A stretch of 64,000 nt of DNA from Kosakonia pseudosacchari (GTDB lineage: Bacteria; Pseudomonadota; Gammaproteobacteria; Enterobacterales; Enterobacteriaceae). The DNA lies in the NCBI RefSeq assembly GCF_900184035.1, contig NZ_FXWP01000009.1, positions 248,001-312,000 of the forward strand, given 5' to 3'. Both the position numbers and the translations under genes were made by a program. The notes below the pieces were generated by a model. The model did no database searches. It worked only from the letters and a program-made list of their open reading frames with translations, and was not told where the DNA came from. Each line of letters opens with the position of its first letter. Positions within the stretch are counted from its first letter, which is position 1. Positions 53,768 to 62,818 of the stretch are shown here, one piece after another.

Positions 53768-54454
53768 ATGACTACCGCGAAACTTGAAGTTCTGACCCCG
53801 GCAAACTGTCAGTTAATCTTTATCGATCACCAGCCGCAGATGGCGTTTGGCGTGCAGTCTATTGACCGCCAGGTGCTGAAAAACAACACCGTCGCGCTGG
53901 CGAAAGCCGCCAAAGTGTTCAATATTCCGACCATCTTCACTACCGTCGAGACCGAAAGTTTCTCCGGCAACACCTATCCTGAACTGCTGGATGTGTTCCC
54001 GGAGAAAGATATTCTGGAACGTACCTCAATGAACTCCTGGGATGACCAGAAAGTGCGTGATGCGCTGGCGGACAACGGCAAACGTAAAGTCGTGGTGTCC
54101 GGCTTGTGGACCGAGGTGTGCAACAACACCTTCGCGCTGTGCGCCATGCTGGAAGGTGACTACGAAATCTATATGGTGGCAGACGCCTCCGGCGGCACCT
54201 CGAAAGAGGCGCATGATTACGCCATGCAGCGCATGATCCAGGCGGGTGTGATCCCGGTGACCTGGCAGCAGGTGATGCTGGAGTGGCAGCGTGACTGGGC
54301 GCATCGCGAAACGTATGACGCGGTGATGAATATTGTCAAAGAGCATTCCGGTGCATACGGCATGGGCGTTGATTATGCCTACACCATGGTGCACAAAGCG
54401 CCTTCACGCGCGAAAGCGGGTCATCGCACGCTGGCACCGGTTCCGGCGAAATAA
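53768..54454 (+). CDS. isochorismatase-family cysteine hydrolase (YcaC-related)
   Basis: A 228-residue cytosolic hydrolase. The catalytic triad of the family is visible: Asp in LIFIDHQPQMAF near 19, the Lys region near 100, and Cys in VVSGLWTEVCNNTFAL near 116. A cis-peptide VxxG/W segment precedes the Cys. E. coli YcaC (208 residues) is a relative of unknown substrate. ATG 53768 (MTTAKLEV) has AAGGATGC upstream; an earlier ATG-like start at 53714 lacks a site and adds a Cys/Leu-rich tail. It heads a plus-strand run with two XapX genes and the signalling genes. Confidence 0.85.
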   Translation: MTTAKLEVLTPANCQLIFIDHQPQMAFGVQSIDRQVLKNNTVALAKAAKVFNIPTIFTTVETESFSGNTYPELLDVFPEKDILERTSMNSWDDQKVRDALADNGKRKVVVSGLWTEVCNNTFALCAMLEGDYEIYMVADASGGTSKEAHDYAMQRMIQAGVIPVTWQQVMLEWQRDWAHRETYDAVMNIVKEHSGAYGMGVDYAYTMVHKAPSRAKAGHRTLAPVPAK

Positions 54455-54512
54455 GCCTTTTGCTGGCCGGTTAACGCCGGTCAGCTTGTCTCTTTCACGG
54501 CAGGAGAATGCC

Positions 54513-54683
54513 ATGAGTATCGGACTTATCTCTTTCGCCGCAGGCGCGTTGATTGGCGTGATGTACGCCTTGCTGAAGGTGCGATCGCCCGCGCCACCGG
54601 CGATTGCGCTGGTGGGGCTACTTGGCATGTTGATGGGCGAACAGCTCGTCAGCACACTTATCACACAAGCTTTCGCGGGGTAA
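54513..54683 (+). CDS. XapX family small membrane protein (first copy)
   Basis: A 56-residue, two-helix inner-membrane protein with the XapX core: ALIGVMYALLKVRSPAPPAI followed by LVGLLGMLMGEQLV. Function is unknown; family members accompany xanthosine phosphorylase-like or hydrolase genes. CAGGAGA lies six bases before the ATG. The second copy starts four bases after its stop. Confidence 0.85.
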   Translation: MSIGLISFAAGALIGVMYALLKVRSPAPPAIALVGLLGMLMGEQLVSTLITQAFAG

Positions 54684-54687
54684 GCCT

Positions 54688-54951
54688 ATGAAATCCTGGA
54701 TCCTTTCCCTCCTGGTCGGTCTGCTGGCAGGGGGGATTTATGCTTTACTGGGGACACGTTCTCCCGCGCCGCCGGTGATGGCCTTGCTGGGATTATTCGG
54801 CATGCTGGTGGGAGAGCAACTGGTTCCGATTACCCGTCGGTTACTTGCCCGGCAACCGTTAACCATGGCATGGTTTCGCCATGAGTGTGTGCCAAAAATT
54901 AGCGGTACGCCGCAACCTGAACCGCCGGACGCACCGCCGCGCCGGGATTAA
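54688..54951 (+). CDS. XapX family small membrane protein (second copy)
   Basis: An 87-residue paralog of the preceding protein: GLLAGGIYALLGTRSPAPPV and LLGLFGMLVGEQLVP, two membrane helices, then a 35-residue cytosolic Pro-rich tail (PEPPDAPPRRD) that the first copy lacks. Tandem copies suggest a hetero-oligomeric membrane partner. It lies between the hydrolase gene and the lone receiver gene. Confidence 0.85.
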   Translation: MKSWILSLLVGLLAGGIYALLGTRSPAPPVMALLGLFGMLVGEQLVPITRRLLARQPLTMAWFRHECVPKISGTPQPEPPDAPPRRD

Positions 54952-54967
54952 TGCCCCGAGGATTACC

Positions 54968-55354
54968 ATGACGCACACCCTGCGTATTGCCATTGTTGAT
55001 GATGAACCGTCCGTGCGTAGCGGGTTAAGCAATTTGCTGCAATCGGCGGGATACGCCACGCTGACCTTCGCGTCCGCCGAGGCCTTCCTGAACGATGGTT
55101 CCGCACAGCGGCAAACCGCACTGGTGATTGCGGACATTAAACTGAAAGGCATGAGCGGGGCGGCGCTGTACGAGAAACTGCAACGCAGCCCGTGCCCGCC
55201 GCCGCTGATATTCATTTCCGGTCATGACGATGAAACCTGGCAACGGTTCGCGGGGCAACCCGGTGCCGTTGCTTTTTTGCATAAACCGATCGATATCGAC
55301 ATGTTGCTTGATCATATTTCGCGCACGCTGGCGGGAGGTGAAGAGACGCCATGA
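54968..55354 (+). CDS. stand-alone receiver-domain response regulator
   Basis: A 128-residue single receiver domain: IAIVDDEPSVR with the acidic pair Asp11/Asp12, phospho-acceptor Asp56 in VIADIKLKG, switch Ser in IFISGHDDE and Lys in AFLHKPID. No output domain. ATG 54968 (MTHTLRI) sits 16 bases after the XapX stop; the upstream frame overlaps XapX. Its stop overlaps the start of the giant kinase gene (ATGA), so the two are made together, and it may act as a phosphate sink or shuttle for that kinase. Confidence 0.88.
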   Translation: MTHTLRIAIVDDEPSVRSGLSNLLQSAGYATLTFASAEAFLNDGSAQRQTALVIADIKLKGMSGAALYEKLQRSPCPPPLIFISGHDDETWQRFAGQPGAVAFLHKPIDIDMLLDHISRTLAGGEETP

Positions 55355-58300
55355 CCGGAAACGCAAAATCACCGCCGTGGCCGCAGAGGGTGGCCGAAAA
55401 CCAACCGTTTACGCTGCAGGATGATGCTATCTACACGCCGCTGGCGCAGGAGGGTTGCATTGTCTGGATGAATGCGCACTACCCGTGGGCGAGCGATGCC
55501 TTTATTCTCGCCACCGCGGTAAGCGACGACGCCGAGCCGCGTGCCAGCCAGTTGCTGAATAACGAATTGGCGCTCTGCCCGCAGCTTGATAGCCGCTGGG
55601 CGGTAAAACCCGTTGCCAGCACGCAGTATCACGGCCGCATCGCGCTGGTTTACCCCACTTTCACCTTTCAACCGCTCACCCGTCTAACCGGCCAGCCGAT
55701 GGCGTGTATCGCCAGCTGGCTTGAATTGACCCTGCGCATCTGCACGCCGCTGCGCCAGATGCACCAGAGCAACCTGATCCATGGCGATATTAAACCCGGC
55801 AATATTTTTCTCACCGATGAAGGCTGCCGGTTAGGCGGCTTTGGCCTGACGACCAGTACCGTCCTGGAACCGGCGCAGCACTGGCAACCGTTCTCCGGCG
55901 GTACGCTGGCTTACATGTCACCTGAACACACCACGCGCACCCACCATGCCGTGGACAACCGCAGCGATCTCTACAGCCTGGGCATTGTCTTTTATGAGCT
56001 GTTGACCGGCACGTTGCCGTTCGATCTCAGCGAAGGCGGACAGGCGGAATGGGTGTTGCACCACATTGCGTCTGAACCTTCGCCGCCGCATAGCCTGCGC
56101 GACGGGGTGCCGGAGATGCTCTCCACCATTGTGCTGAAGCTGCTGGCAAAATCGCCGGAAAAACGTTACCAGACGGTCGATGGCCTGATGGCGGATTTGC
56201 GCCGCTGCCAGGCGACGTTAACGACCGATGGCGAGATAGCCCACTTTACGCCGGGTCTGCAGGATCGCTCACCGGCACTGCATTTTGCTAACACGTTGTA
56301 TCGCGCCCATCCGCAGGCAAAATCACTGGCAGACGCGCTGGATGCGGTTGTGCAAAGCGGTACGCAAACGCTGGTTACCATCAGCGGCCCCATCGGAATG
56401 GGAAAATCTTCGCTGATGGCCTCATCGTTGAAGGCCTTTCAGAGTCGCCCGTCGCTTATTGCGCTAGGTAAGGTGGAACAAAACTCTGCGATTCTGCCGC
56501 TGGGTGTGCTGACGGCAGCGTTCCGCTCGCTGGCGCTGCATTTACTGGGTTTGCCCGCAGAAGAAGTGGCGCGCTGGAAGGCGCGGCTCAGCAGCGCGCT
56601 CACAGGTTATGAAGCGCTGGCGGTGAGCCTCGCGCCGGAGCTGGGGCTGCTGATTAACAGTAAACCCGTGCTGTTTGTCGACACCTTGTCACTCGATTCA
56701 CGCGCGCGGTTCAACCACATGGTGCTGCGCCTGGTAAATGTCTTCGCCACACCGGGTTGCCCACTGATTATCCTTATCGATAACTTGCACTGGATCGATG
56801 ACGCCAGCCTGCATTTACTGGAATACCTGTTACAGCACAGCCATGCATTGCCGCTATTGATGGTGGTTTCACACCGCGACTTAGCCTCGTTAGACGATCC
56901 GGTGTTTGCCACCGCGCTGACCCGCTTGCGTAGCGCCGCCAGTCGCGTAATTGAGTGTGTGCCGCAGCCGCGCTCGGCAAAAGCCATATCCCGCTGGCTG
57001 GCGACCGTTTTTCAGACGCGCCCGGCATCGACCCTTGAACTGGCGAAACTGATCCATGAAAAAACCGGTGGCAACCCGCTGTTCGTCCATGAGTTCTTTA
57101 AGCGTATTACCGAAGATGGGCTGGTGAGCCATAACAGCTACCAGGGAAAATGGCAGTATGATCTGACGGCGATTAGCACCCGCTACCACCGCGAAAACGT
57201 CCCCGACTTGCTGCTCCAGCAGCTGGCGCAAATGCCGCCTGAAACCCGCATCCTGCTCGGGAGCATGGCCTGTCTTGGCAGCGCGGGCGATATCACATTA
57301 ATAAGCCGTGTGCTGAATCTTTCTGCTGGCGAGGTGCATTACCGCCTGCATCCTGCGCTCACGGTACAACTGGTCACGCTTAACGCCGCCGAATACACAT
57401 TTACCCATGAACGGATCCACGAGGCTGCCTGCGCACTGCTGGAACCTGCATATTGCCGCCAGTTGCATCTGGCCACAGCCACGCTGCTGGCGCAAACGGC
57501 GGCCGAAGCCCCGGGTAATGAGCTGCTGTTTCGCGCGATTCATCACATCAATGCCGCTGCCAACGACATTTTGCCGCCGCAACGCCAGCGCTTCAGCGAA
57601 CTGAGCCTGCTTGCAGCCAGGCGGGCAAAACACACCGGCGACTACAGCTCGGCCTTGAGCTATTTACATCTTGCACAGCGGCTTCGTACTGAGACAGGGC
57701 ATGATTTTACGCTGTCGCTGGAGGAGACCGCCTGTGAGTTTTTGCTCGGTAATCTCTCAACCGCGCGCGGGCTGTGCGAACGGTTACTGGCCTCGCCCGG
57801 CGGGCTCACGGAAAAGGCGCAGGCCGCGACGCTGCTGGCAGAAGTGCATATTCGCCAGTCCGGTTATCAGCTTGCGCTGGAGACAACGCTTTGCTGGTTG
57901 ACCGTGTTTGGTATTCATCTGCGCCGTTATCCTGACGATGCGGCCTGTGATCACGCATGGCAGGAGATGCACGCGCGTGTTGGCGACAATCCTGCGCAGC
58001 TGTTCACCGCGCTGCCGCGTATGAACCATCAGGAAACCGACGCGCTGATGAACCTGCTGGCGAGCGCCAGTTTGTATGCCAGCTTTAATTGCCCGCGCCT
58101 GCATTTCCTGTTGCTGTGCCAGATGCTGCAACTGACGCTCGAACGCGGGCTGACCGGGGCATCCACCTCCGCACTGGCGTGGTTTGGTGTGCTGCTCGGC
58201 GAACGCTACGAAGAGTATGAACTGGGCTACCGCTACAGCGTCCTGGCGCAGGAGCTGGTGACGCGCCACGGTTTACATGAGTTTGCCGCGAAAGCGCTGG

Positions 58301-60894
58301 TGCCGCTGGGACGTAGCTGTGTCTGGACACAACCGCTATCGCGCAGCGTGGAGTGCGCTAATGCCTGTTTTACCGCAGCCGTTGCGCATGGCGATCTGAC
58401 CATTGCCTGTTTTGCTGCGTTTCGTCAGGTGATCAACGCCATGAGTCGCGGCGATCACCTCGACACGGTATTAAGTCATATCGATCGTGGTCTGGCTTTT
58501 ATTCGTGAAACCCAGTATTCGGATATGGATCATCTGCTTCTGTTACAGCGTCACTTTGTCGAGTATCTGCGACAGCCGGATGGCATGTTAAGCGGCAAAG
58601 CAATCCTGCCCCGATCGCTGCTGCCGCCGACACCGCCTGCGACCATGCTGTTCTGGTTCTGGCTCTATCGCGGGATGGCGCACTTTTTCACCGGGGCTTA
58701 TTCCCGCGCGGAATCCTGTCTGAAAGAGGCGGGCGAACATGCCTGGTCTGCGCCCGGGCATATCAGTCTGCTGGATTACCATCTCTACAGCGCGCTCGCA
58801 TTATCGATGCAGCTTACGCCAGAGACCTTTTCTGCCGGGCATCGTCTGCGGCTGAACCAGCACTACAACAAAATCGCCCGCTGGGCACGCGTTAATCCGG
58901 GAACCTTCAGCGATAAAGAAGCGCTGGTGTATGCGGAAATCGTGCGCCTCGATGGAATGAACAGCATCGCGCTCGGGCAGTATGAGAAGGCGATTACGCT
59001 CTCGCGCGAAGCCGGTTTTAACCCCAGCAATGCGCTGGCGCACGAACTGGCCGGGCGTTTTGCGCTCTCCTGTGGATACCAGACCGCAGCAGACGCTTAT
59101 TTTCGCGGTGCGATGGCCGCCTGGGGACGTGCGGGGGCGCAGGCTAAAGTCCGTCATTTGCAGCAGGAGCATCCCCATCTTTTCACGCCCGTGGAAAGCA
59201 CCCCCTATGACACCATCTCTTTTGCGCAGAACGATGAAATCCGCGATCTGCAAAGCATTATCAAAGCCTCCCGCGCCTTATCAGAGGAGATCAATCTTGA
59301 ACGGCTGATTCAGATCCTGATGACCATGCTGCTGGAGCGTGCCGGTGCGCAGCGCGGTTTACTGATTCGCGTGCTTGACGACAACATTCCGGAAATCGAA
59401 GCCAGCGCGCATACCAGTAAAGAGGGCGTGCTGGTGCGGGTGATTAAAGAGATGCCGCTGGCGACAGATATGCCGTTATCGGTGCTGGCGGCCGTGATCC
59501 GCACCGGACAGGAGATCCGCACTGGCCGACCGGAAGAGTACAGCCCGTTTAGCCAGGATCCCTATCTTGTCTCTTCCGGGGCGGCGGTGATGTGTGTGCC
59601 GATGTTCAAACAGGCGCGGCTGGTGGGGGTGTTATATCTGGAAAACCGCCTGATGCCGGAGATGTTTACTGCCGGCCAGTCGCGAGTTGTGAACCTGCTT
59701 GGTGCCCATGCGGCGGTGTCGCTGGAAACCGCGCGGCTGTACGCCAAGCTGGTGGAAGAGAACATGCAGCGTCGGCGTGTTGAAAAAGAGCTGCGCGCCA
59801 GCCAGACCTCGCTGATGCTGGGCGAACAAATCAGCCACACCGGAACCTGGCGCTGGGAACTGGAGCAGGATTTGATGCATATGTCGGATGAGTATGCGCG
59901 CATTCTCGGGCTGGACGAGAAGCGCAAACTGATCTCGATGGCTGAGTTTTTAACCTTTGTTCACCCGGACGATCATCCGCATATCAGTGCGCTGGTCACC
60001 CGCAGCGTCGCGCAGGGGCTCACCATGCAGGCGGAGTTTCGTATTATCCGCACCGATGGCGAGTGCCGTTATATCCTCGGCATCGGCGATCCGGTCTCTT
60101 CCGGTGATGAGGTGCATGAATATTTTGGCACCATCACCGATATCACCGCCCAGCGGCAGAGCGAAGATGCGGCGCGCGTCGCCCAGGCCGAGCTGGCGCG
60201 GGTGTCGCGCGCCACGACTGTCGGGCAGCTAACCTCGTCGATTGCCCATGAAATTAACCAGCCGCTGATGTCGATTGTCTCCAATGCAGGCGCCAGCCTG
60301 CGCTGGCTTAATCGCTCTCCGATCCCGGTCGATAATGTGCGCGTCGGGCTGGAGGAGATTATCAGCGAAGGGCAGCGTGCCGGAGAGGTGATCCGTAGCC
60401 TGCAATCGCTGACGCGCAGGCAGGAGCCGGTGTTCGAGCGCATCGATCTGCATTTCTTGCTGCGCCATATCATGACGCTTTCCCGCAGCGAGCTGGCGCG
60501 GCGGCAGATAGCCGTTGACTATGCACTGGAGGCGCACAACAGCTTTATTTATGGCGATAGCGTGCAGATCCAGCAGGTGCTGCTTAACCTGGTGATGAAT
60601 GCCGTTGAAGCGATGGCGGATATCGACTCGCGCCCGCGCGTGTTAACGCTCGCAACGCTGACCCAAAATCCGCACGAGGTGATTTGCCAGATTGCCGATA
60701 CCGGTAGCGGAATGAGTGCCGATGTGCAGGCGAGGCTGTTTGAGTCGTTCTATACCACCAAAGCGCAGGGCATGGGTATGGGATTGACCATCAGTTATGC
60801 CATTATCGAGCGGCATAAAGGCAAGCTAACGGCGAAATCCAGGCAGCCATTCGGCAGCGTGTTTGCCTTTACCTTGCCGGTGGCAGCGGATTAG
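55351..60894 (+). CDS. giant hybrid: kinase-like domain, ATPase, TPR-like, GAF, PAS and histidine kinase
   Basis: An 1847-residue cytosolic signalling protein. A Ser/Thr-kinase-like domain (about 20-300) contains HGDIKPGNIF (Asp146, Lys148, Asn151) and SPEH, but the DFG site reads GFG (163-165) and no beta3 Lys is evident, so it may be a pseudokinase. An AAA/STAND-type ATPase follows (about 335-640) with Walker A GPIGMGKSS (Lys352) and Walker B ILIDNLHWID (Asp477). A long helical TPR-like region (about 720-1290), GAF (about 1315-1465), PAS (about 1495-1610), and a histidine kinase with phospho-acceptor His1633 (IAHEINQPL), N-box NLVMNAVEA, DTGSGMS and GMGMGL complete it. This is the trifunctional kinase/ATPase/histidine kinase architecture. 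The FixJ-type gene converges with it, overlapping by four bases. Confidence 0.9.
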   Translation: MTGNAKSPPWPQRVAENQPFTLQDDAIYTPLAQEGCIVWMNAHYPWASDAFILATAVSDDAEPRASQLLNNELALCPQLDSRWAVKPVASTQYHGRIALVYPTFTFQPLTRLTGQPMACIASWLELTLRICTPLRQMHQSNLIHGDIKPGNIFLTDEGCRLGGFGLTTSTVLEPAQHWQPFSGGTLAYMSPEHTTRTHHAVDNRSDLYSLGIVFYELLTGTLPFDLSEGGQAEWVLHHIASEPSPPHSLRDGVPEMLSTIVLKLLAKSPEKRYQTVDGLMADLRRCQATLTTDGEIAHFTPGLQDRSPALHFANTLYRAHPQAKSLADALDAVVQSGTQTLVTISGPIGMGKSSLMASSLKAFQSRPSLIALGKVEQNSAILPLGVLTAAFRSLALHLLGLPAEEVARWKARLSSALTGYEALAVSLAPELGLLINSKPVLFVDTLSLDSRARFNHMVLRLVNVFATPGCPLIILIDNLHWIDDASLHLLEYLLQHSHALPLLMVVSHRDLASLDDPVFATALTRLRSAASRVIECVPQPRSAKAISRWLATVFQTRPASTLELAKLIHEKTGGNPLFVHEFFKRITEDGLVSHNSYQGKWQYDLTAISTRYHRENVPDLLLQQLAQMPPETRILLGSMACLGSAGDITLISRVLNLSAGEVHYRLHPALTVQLVTLNAAEYTFTHERIHEAACALLEPAYCRQLHLATATLLAQTAAEAPGNELLFRAIHHINAAANDILPPQRQRFSELSLLAARRAKHTGDYSSALSYLHLAQRLRTETGHDFTLSLEETACEFLLGNLSTARGLCERLLASPGGLTEKAQAATLLAEVHIRQSGYQLALETTLCWLTVFGIHLRRYPDDAACDHAWQEMHARVGDNPAQLFTALPRMNHQETDALMNLLASASLYASFNCPRLHFLLLCQMLQLTLERGLTGASTSALAWFGVLLGERYEEYELGYRYSVLAQELVTRHGLHEFAAKALVPLGRSCVWTQPLSRSVECANACFTAAVAHGDLTIACFAAFRQVINAMSRGDHLDTVLSHIDRGLAFIRETQYSDMDHLLLLQRHFVEYLRQPDGMLSGKAILPRSLLPPTPPATMLFWFWLYRGMAHFFTGAYSRAESCLKEAGEHAWSAPGHISLLDYHLYSALALSMQLTPETFSAGHRLRLNQHYNKIARWARVNPGTFSDKEALVYAEIVRLDGMNSIALGQYEKAITLSREAGFNPSNALAHELAGRFALSCGYQTAADAYFRGAMAAWGRAGAQAKVRHLQQEHPHLFTPVESTPYDTISFAQNDEIRDLQSIIKASRALSEEINLERLIQILMTMLLERAGAQRGLLIRVLDDNIPEIEASAHTSKEGVLVRVIKEMPLATDMPLSVLAAVIRTGQEIRTGRPEEYSPFSQDPYLVSSGAAVMCVPMFKQARLVGVLYLENRLMPEMFTAGQSRVVNLLGAHAAVSLETARLYAKLVEENMQRRRVEKELRASQTSLMLGEQISHTGTWRWELEQDLMHMSDEYARILGLDEKRKLISMAEFLTFVHPDDHPHISALVTRSVAQGLTMQAEFRIIRTDGECRYILGIGDPVSSGDEVHEYFGTITDITAQRQSEDAARVAQAELARVSRATTVGQLTSSIAHEINQPLMSIVSNAGASLRWLNRSPIPVDNVRVGLEEIISEGQRAGEVIRSLQSLTRRQEPVFERIDLHFLLRHIMTLSRSELARRQIAVDYALEAHNSFIYGDSVQIQQVLLNLVMNAVEAMADIDSRPRVLTLATLTQNPHEVICQIADTGSGMSADVQARLFESFYTTKAQGMGMGLTISYAIIERHKGKLTAKSRQPFGSVFAFTLPVAAD

Positions 60895-61511
60895 CGGCTG
60901 CGGGATTTGGCGATATGCAGGTGGCTTGCGGCATGCACCAGATCCGCCAGCGAGCGGGCCTGCATTTTTTCCATCACCCGGCGGCGATGGACTTTTACGG
61001 TGATTTCGCTGACGCCCAGTTCCGCCGCAATCTGCTTGTTGAGCAACCCACTGATGGCTAACTCAAAAACTTCCTGCTCACGCGGCGTCAGGGATAAGTG
61101 GCGTTGCCTGAGCGCAAAATTTTCCTGCTGTTGCTCGAAATCCTGCGCCGCGACCGTCAGCGCGTCCGCCACCGCCGACAACAGGCGTTCGGACTCGACA
61201 GGCTTCGTTAAAAACTCACGCGCCCCGGCTTTCATGGCCCGCACGGTCAGCGGAATGGTGCCGTAGCCGGTCAGAAAGATAATCGGCAGTTCGCGTCCAC
61301 GATCTTTTAACGCACTGGCGACATCGAAACCGTCCGCGACGGGCATATTCAGATCCAGAATCAAACAAGCGGGAACGGAAACCAGCGGGTGAGTGAGAAA
61401 AGATTCCGCAGAGGCGAAATCAATGGCGCGGTAACCTTCTGCTGCCAGTAGCCGGACAATTGATCGTCTGACGGCATCATCATCATCGACAACATATACG
61501 AGAGGTTCCAT
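60891..61511 (-). CDS. FixJ/NarL-type response regulator
   Basis: A 206-residue regulator with a receiver (Asp9-12 cluster, phospho-acceptor Asp53 in LILDLNMP, Thr in FLTGYG, Lys in FLTKPVE) and a LuxR-type helix-turn-helix (about 140-200: LTPREQEVFELAISGLLNKQ, then SEITVKVHRRRV). It is the natural partner of the histidine kinase encoded by the convergent 1847-residue gene, and a likely activator of the amidohydrolase/isochorismatase promoter carrying TATACG repeats. Partnership is inferred from adjacency. Confidence 0.9.
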   Translation of the reverse strand: MEPLVYVVDDDDAVRRSIVRLLAAEGYRAIDFASAESFLTHPLVSVPACLILDLNMPVADGFDVASALKDRGRELPIIFLTGYGTIPLTVRAMKAGAREFLTKPVESERLLSAVADALTVAAQDFEQQQENFALRQRHLSLTPREQEVFELAISGLLNKQIAAELGVSEITVKVHRRRVMEKMQARSLADLVHAASHLHIAKSRSR

Positions 61512-61859
61512 TATCTTTCAGCCTCGGTAGGGGCGCATGCCAGAAAGCAGGCCGTAAGCTATGCAGGCAGATACTGATAACATAAAAATTAACTGGATGA
61601 AATGACTGATATTTTCCTTATATCCAGTAGGCTTTTTGTGCCAGTGTCTGAAGAATATACACCCGCTAAAACGGGGAACTGTGGCCGCATAACTTTCGAA
61701 TGAAATTTGTGATAAATCACTGAATGTTGCACGTATTTTAACCGCTTGTTAATTTACATATCGCACCGTTAACGCTTAACAACAGCGGTTCGTTGACGGT
61801 GCTTGAGAGCAAAAATAAGAATAATCTTAGGTAAAATATGGGCATTCATGGGAGGCAAT
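61512..61859. other. 348-bp intergenic region
   Basis: No gene seen. It holds the promoter of the FixJ-type gene and of the GNAT gene. A bulged hairpin, GCACCGT with AACG (61763-61774) pairing with CGTT and ACGGTGC (61791-61802), has no clear T-run. Confidence 0.5.
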
Positions 61860-62342
61860 ATGACGATCAGACGGGCACGCCCTGACGAAGCTGAAGTGAT
61901 TTGGCAGATTCGTAATCAGGCTATTCGCCACGGTTGCAAAAGCGTTTATGAGGACAAGGTTATCGCGGCCTGGACGCCGGATAGCATGCCAGAAAGCCAG
62001 CGCGTGATGATTGCCAACAATCCGTTTTATGTTGCAACCACGGCAAATGACCAGCCGGTTGCCACGGGTTTTCTCGATGTAACACATGCCAGCGTGGAGG
62101 CCATTTTCACCTTGCCGATGTGGGAAGGAAAGGGGCTGGCGACGCAGATAATTGATGCCATTAAACAGGAAGCGGCAAAACGCGGTATGCGGCGGATCAC
62201 GCTGGCATCCACACCTAACGCCTGTACGTTTTATCAAAAACAGGGGTTTGTCATATTGCGGGAAAGTGTTTATCCCTCTGCGCTGGCGCGCGCGGATTTA
62301 CGCTGTATTGAAATGGAATATAATTTCGCCGTTGATAAATAA
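61860..62342 (+). CDS. GNAT family N-acetyltransferase
   Basis: A 160-residue acetyltransferase. MTIRRARPDEAEVIWQIRNQ is a typical GNAT N-terminus, and the acetyl-CoA loop reads MWEGKGLATQIIDAI near 92, with ACTFYQKQGF near 125. ATG 61860 has GGGAGGCAAT immediately before it; an upstream frame from 61803 lacks a site. The acceptor is unknown. The downstream gene is the small Cys-rich secreted peptide, with its own promoter-like TATAAT between. Confidence 0.85.
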   Translation: MTIRRARPDEAEVIWQIRNQAIRHGCKSVYEDKVIAAWTPDSMPESQRVMIANNPFYVATTANDQPVATGFLDVTHASVEAIFTLPMWEGKGLATQIIDAIKQEAAKRGMRRITLASTPNACTFYQKQGFVILRESVYPSALARADLRCIEMEYNFAVDK

Positions 62343-62431
62343 AGAGCGCTTATTCACCGCATGGATTAATGAGAAGAAAATTCCTATTAAAATAAACAGG
62401 TTAGTTAACATTTCGTCATAAAACATCCTCC

Positions 62432-62437
62432 TATAAT
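62432..62437 (+). promoter_or_regulatory. -10 element before the Cys-rich peptide gene
   Basis: A perfect TATAAT lies 60 bases before the start. The -35 region is weak, which suggests that an activator may be required. Confidence 0.45.
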
Positions 62438-62496
62438 AATAACGCTGCGCTATCGCGTGGCTTTATTTTATTCTTCAACACAGAAAGGAACTTTTT

Positions 62497-62670
62497 ATGA
62501 AAATCCGTGCCTTACTTTCCATTTTATTATTTGGTTTATCAATGAATGTCTTTGCCGCCAGCCAGACTGAGTGTGAAGTGAATGGCGAAATAGACTGGAA
62601 CTGCATGTGCCAGATCCTGTGCCAGATAGGCGAGGGCGGCTCAGCCTGTAATTGCGATGGCGTGCCATAA
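62497..62670 (+). CDS. small secreted cysteine-rich peptide, 57 residues
   Basis: A short gene missed by length cut-offs. ATG 62497 has AAAGGAACT upstream. The first 20 residues form a signal peptide (MKIRALLSILLFGLSMNVFA), and the mature 37 residues hold six Cys (precursor positions 26, 36, 38, 42, 51, 53), enough for three disulfides, with net negative charge. A promoter-like TATAAT and a terminator-like hairpin bracket it, so it is an independent unit. I recognise no family. It could be a periplasmic or secreted disulfide-knotted peptide, possibly a bacteriocin, inhibitor or metal binder. Confidence 0.75.
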   Translation: MKIRALLSILLFGLSMNVFAASQTECEVNGEIDWNCMCQILCQIGEGGSACNCDGVP

Positions 62671-62681
62671 GCCGACGTCGC

Positions 62682-62710
62682 CAGGGGGATGTTAATTTTA
62701 ATATCCCCTG
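62682..62710 (+). terminator. terminator-like hairpin after the Cys-rich peptide gene
   Basis: CAGGGG plus AT (62682-62690, one bulged G) pairs with ATCCCCTG (62703-62710), 12-nt AT-rich loop, then a TCTCTC tract. It is 12 bases after the stop. Confidence 0.5.
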
Positions 62711-62818
62711 TCTCTCACGCCGATTCCTCTGAAACCTATTCCCGCGCCAAATAGATTCACCCCTTTAATCGCTTCACATGTTACGCTTCACGCCTGAGGC
62801 CAAACCGGGAGAGCTGTG

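Noticed and set aside
55351-61511. Interpretation of the giant ATPase as an antiphage defence STAND protein
   Set aside because: It carries GAF, PAS and a complete histidine kinase with adjacent receivers, which is a signalling architecture with no effector nuclease.
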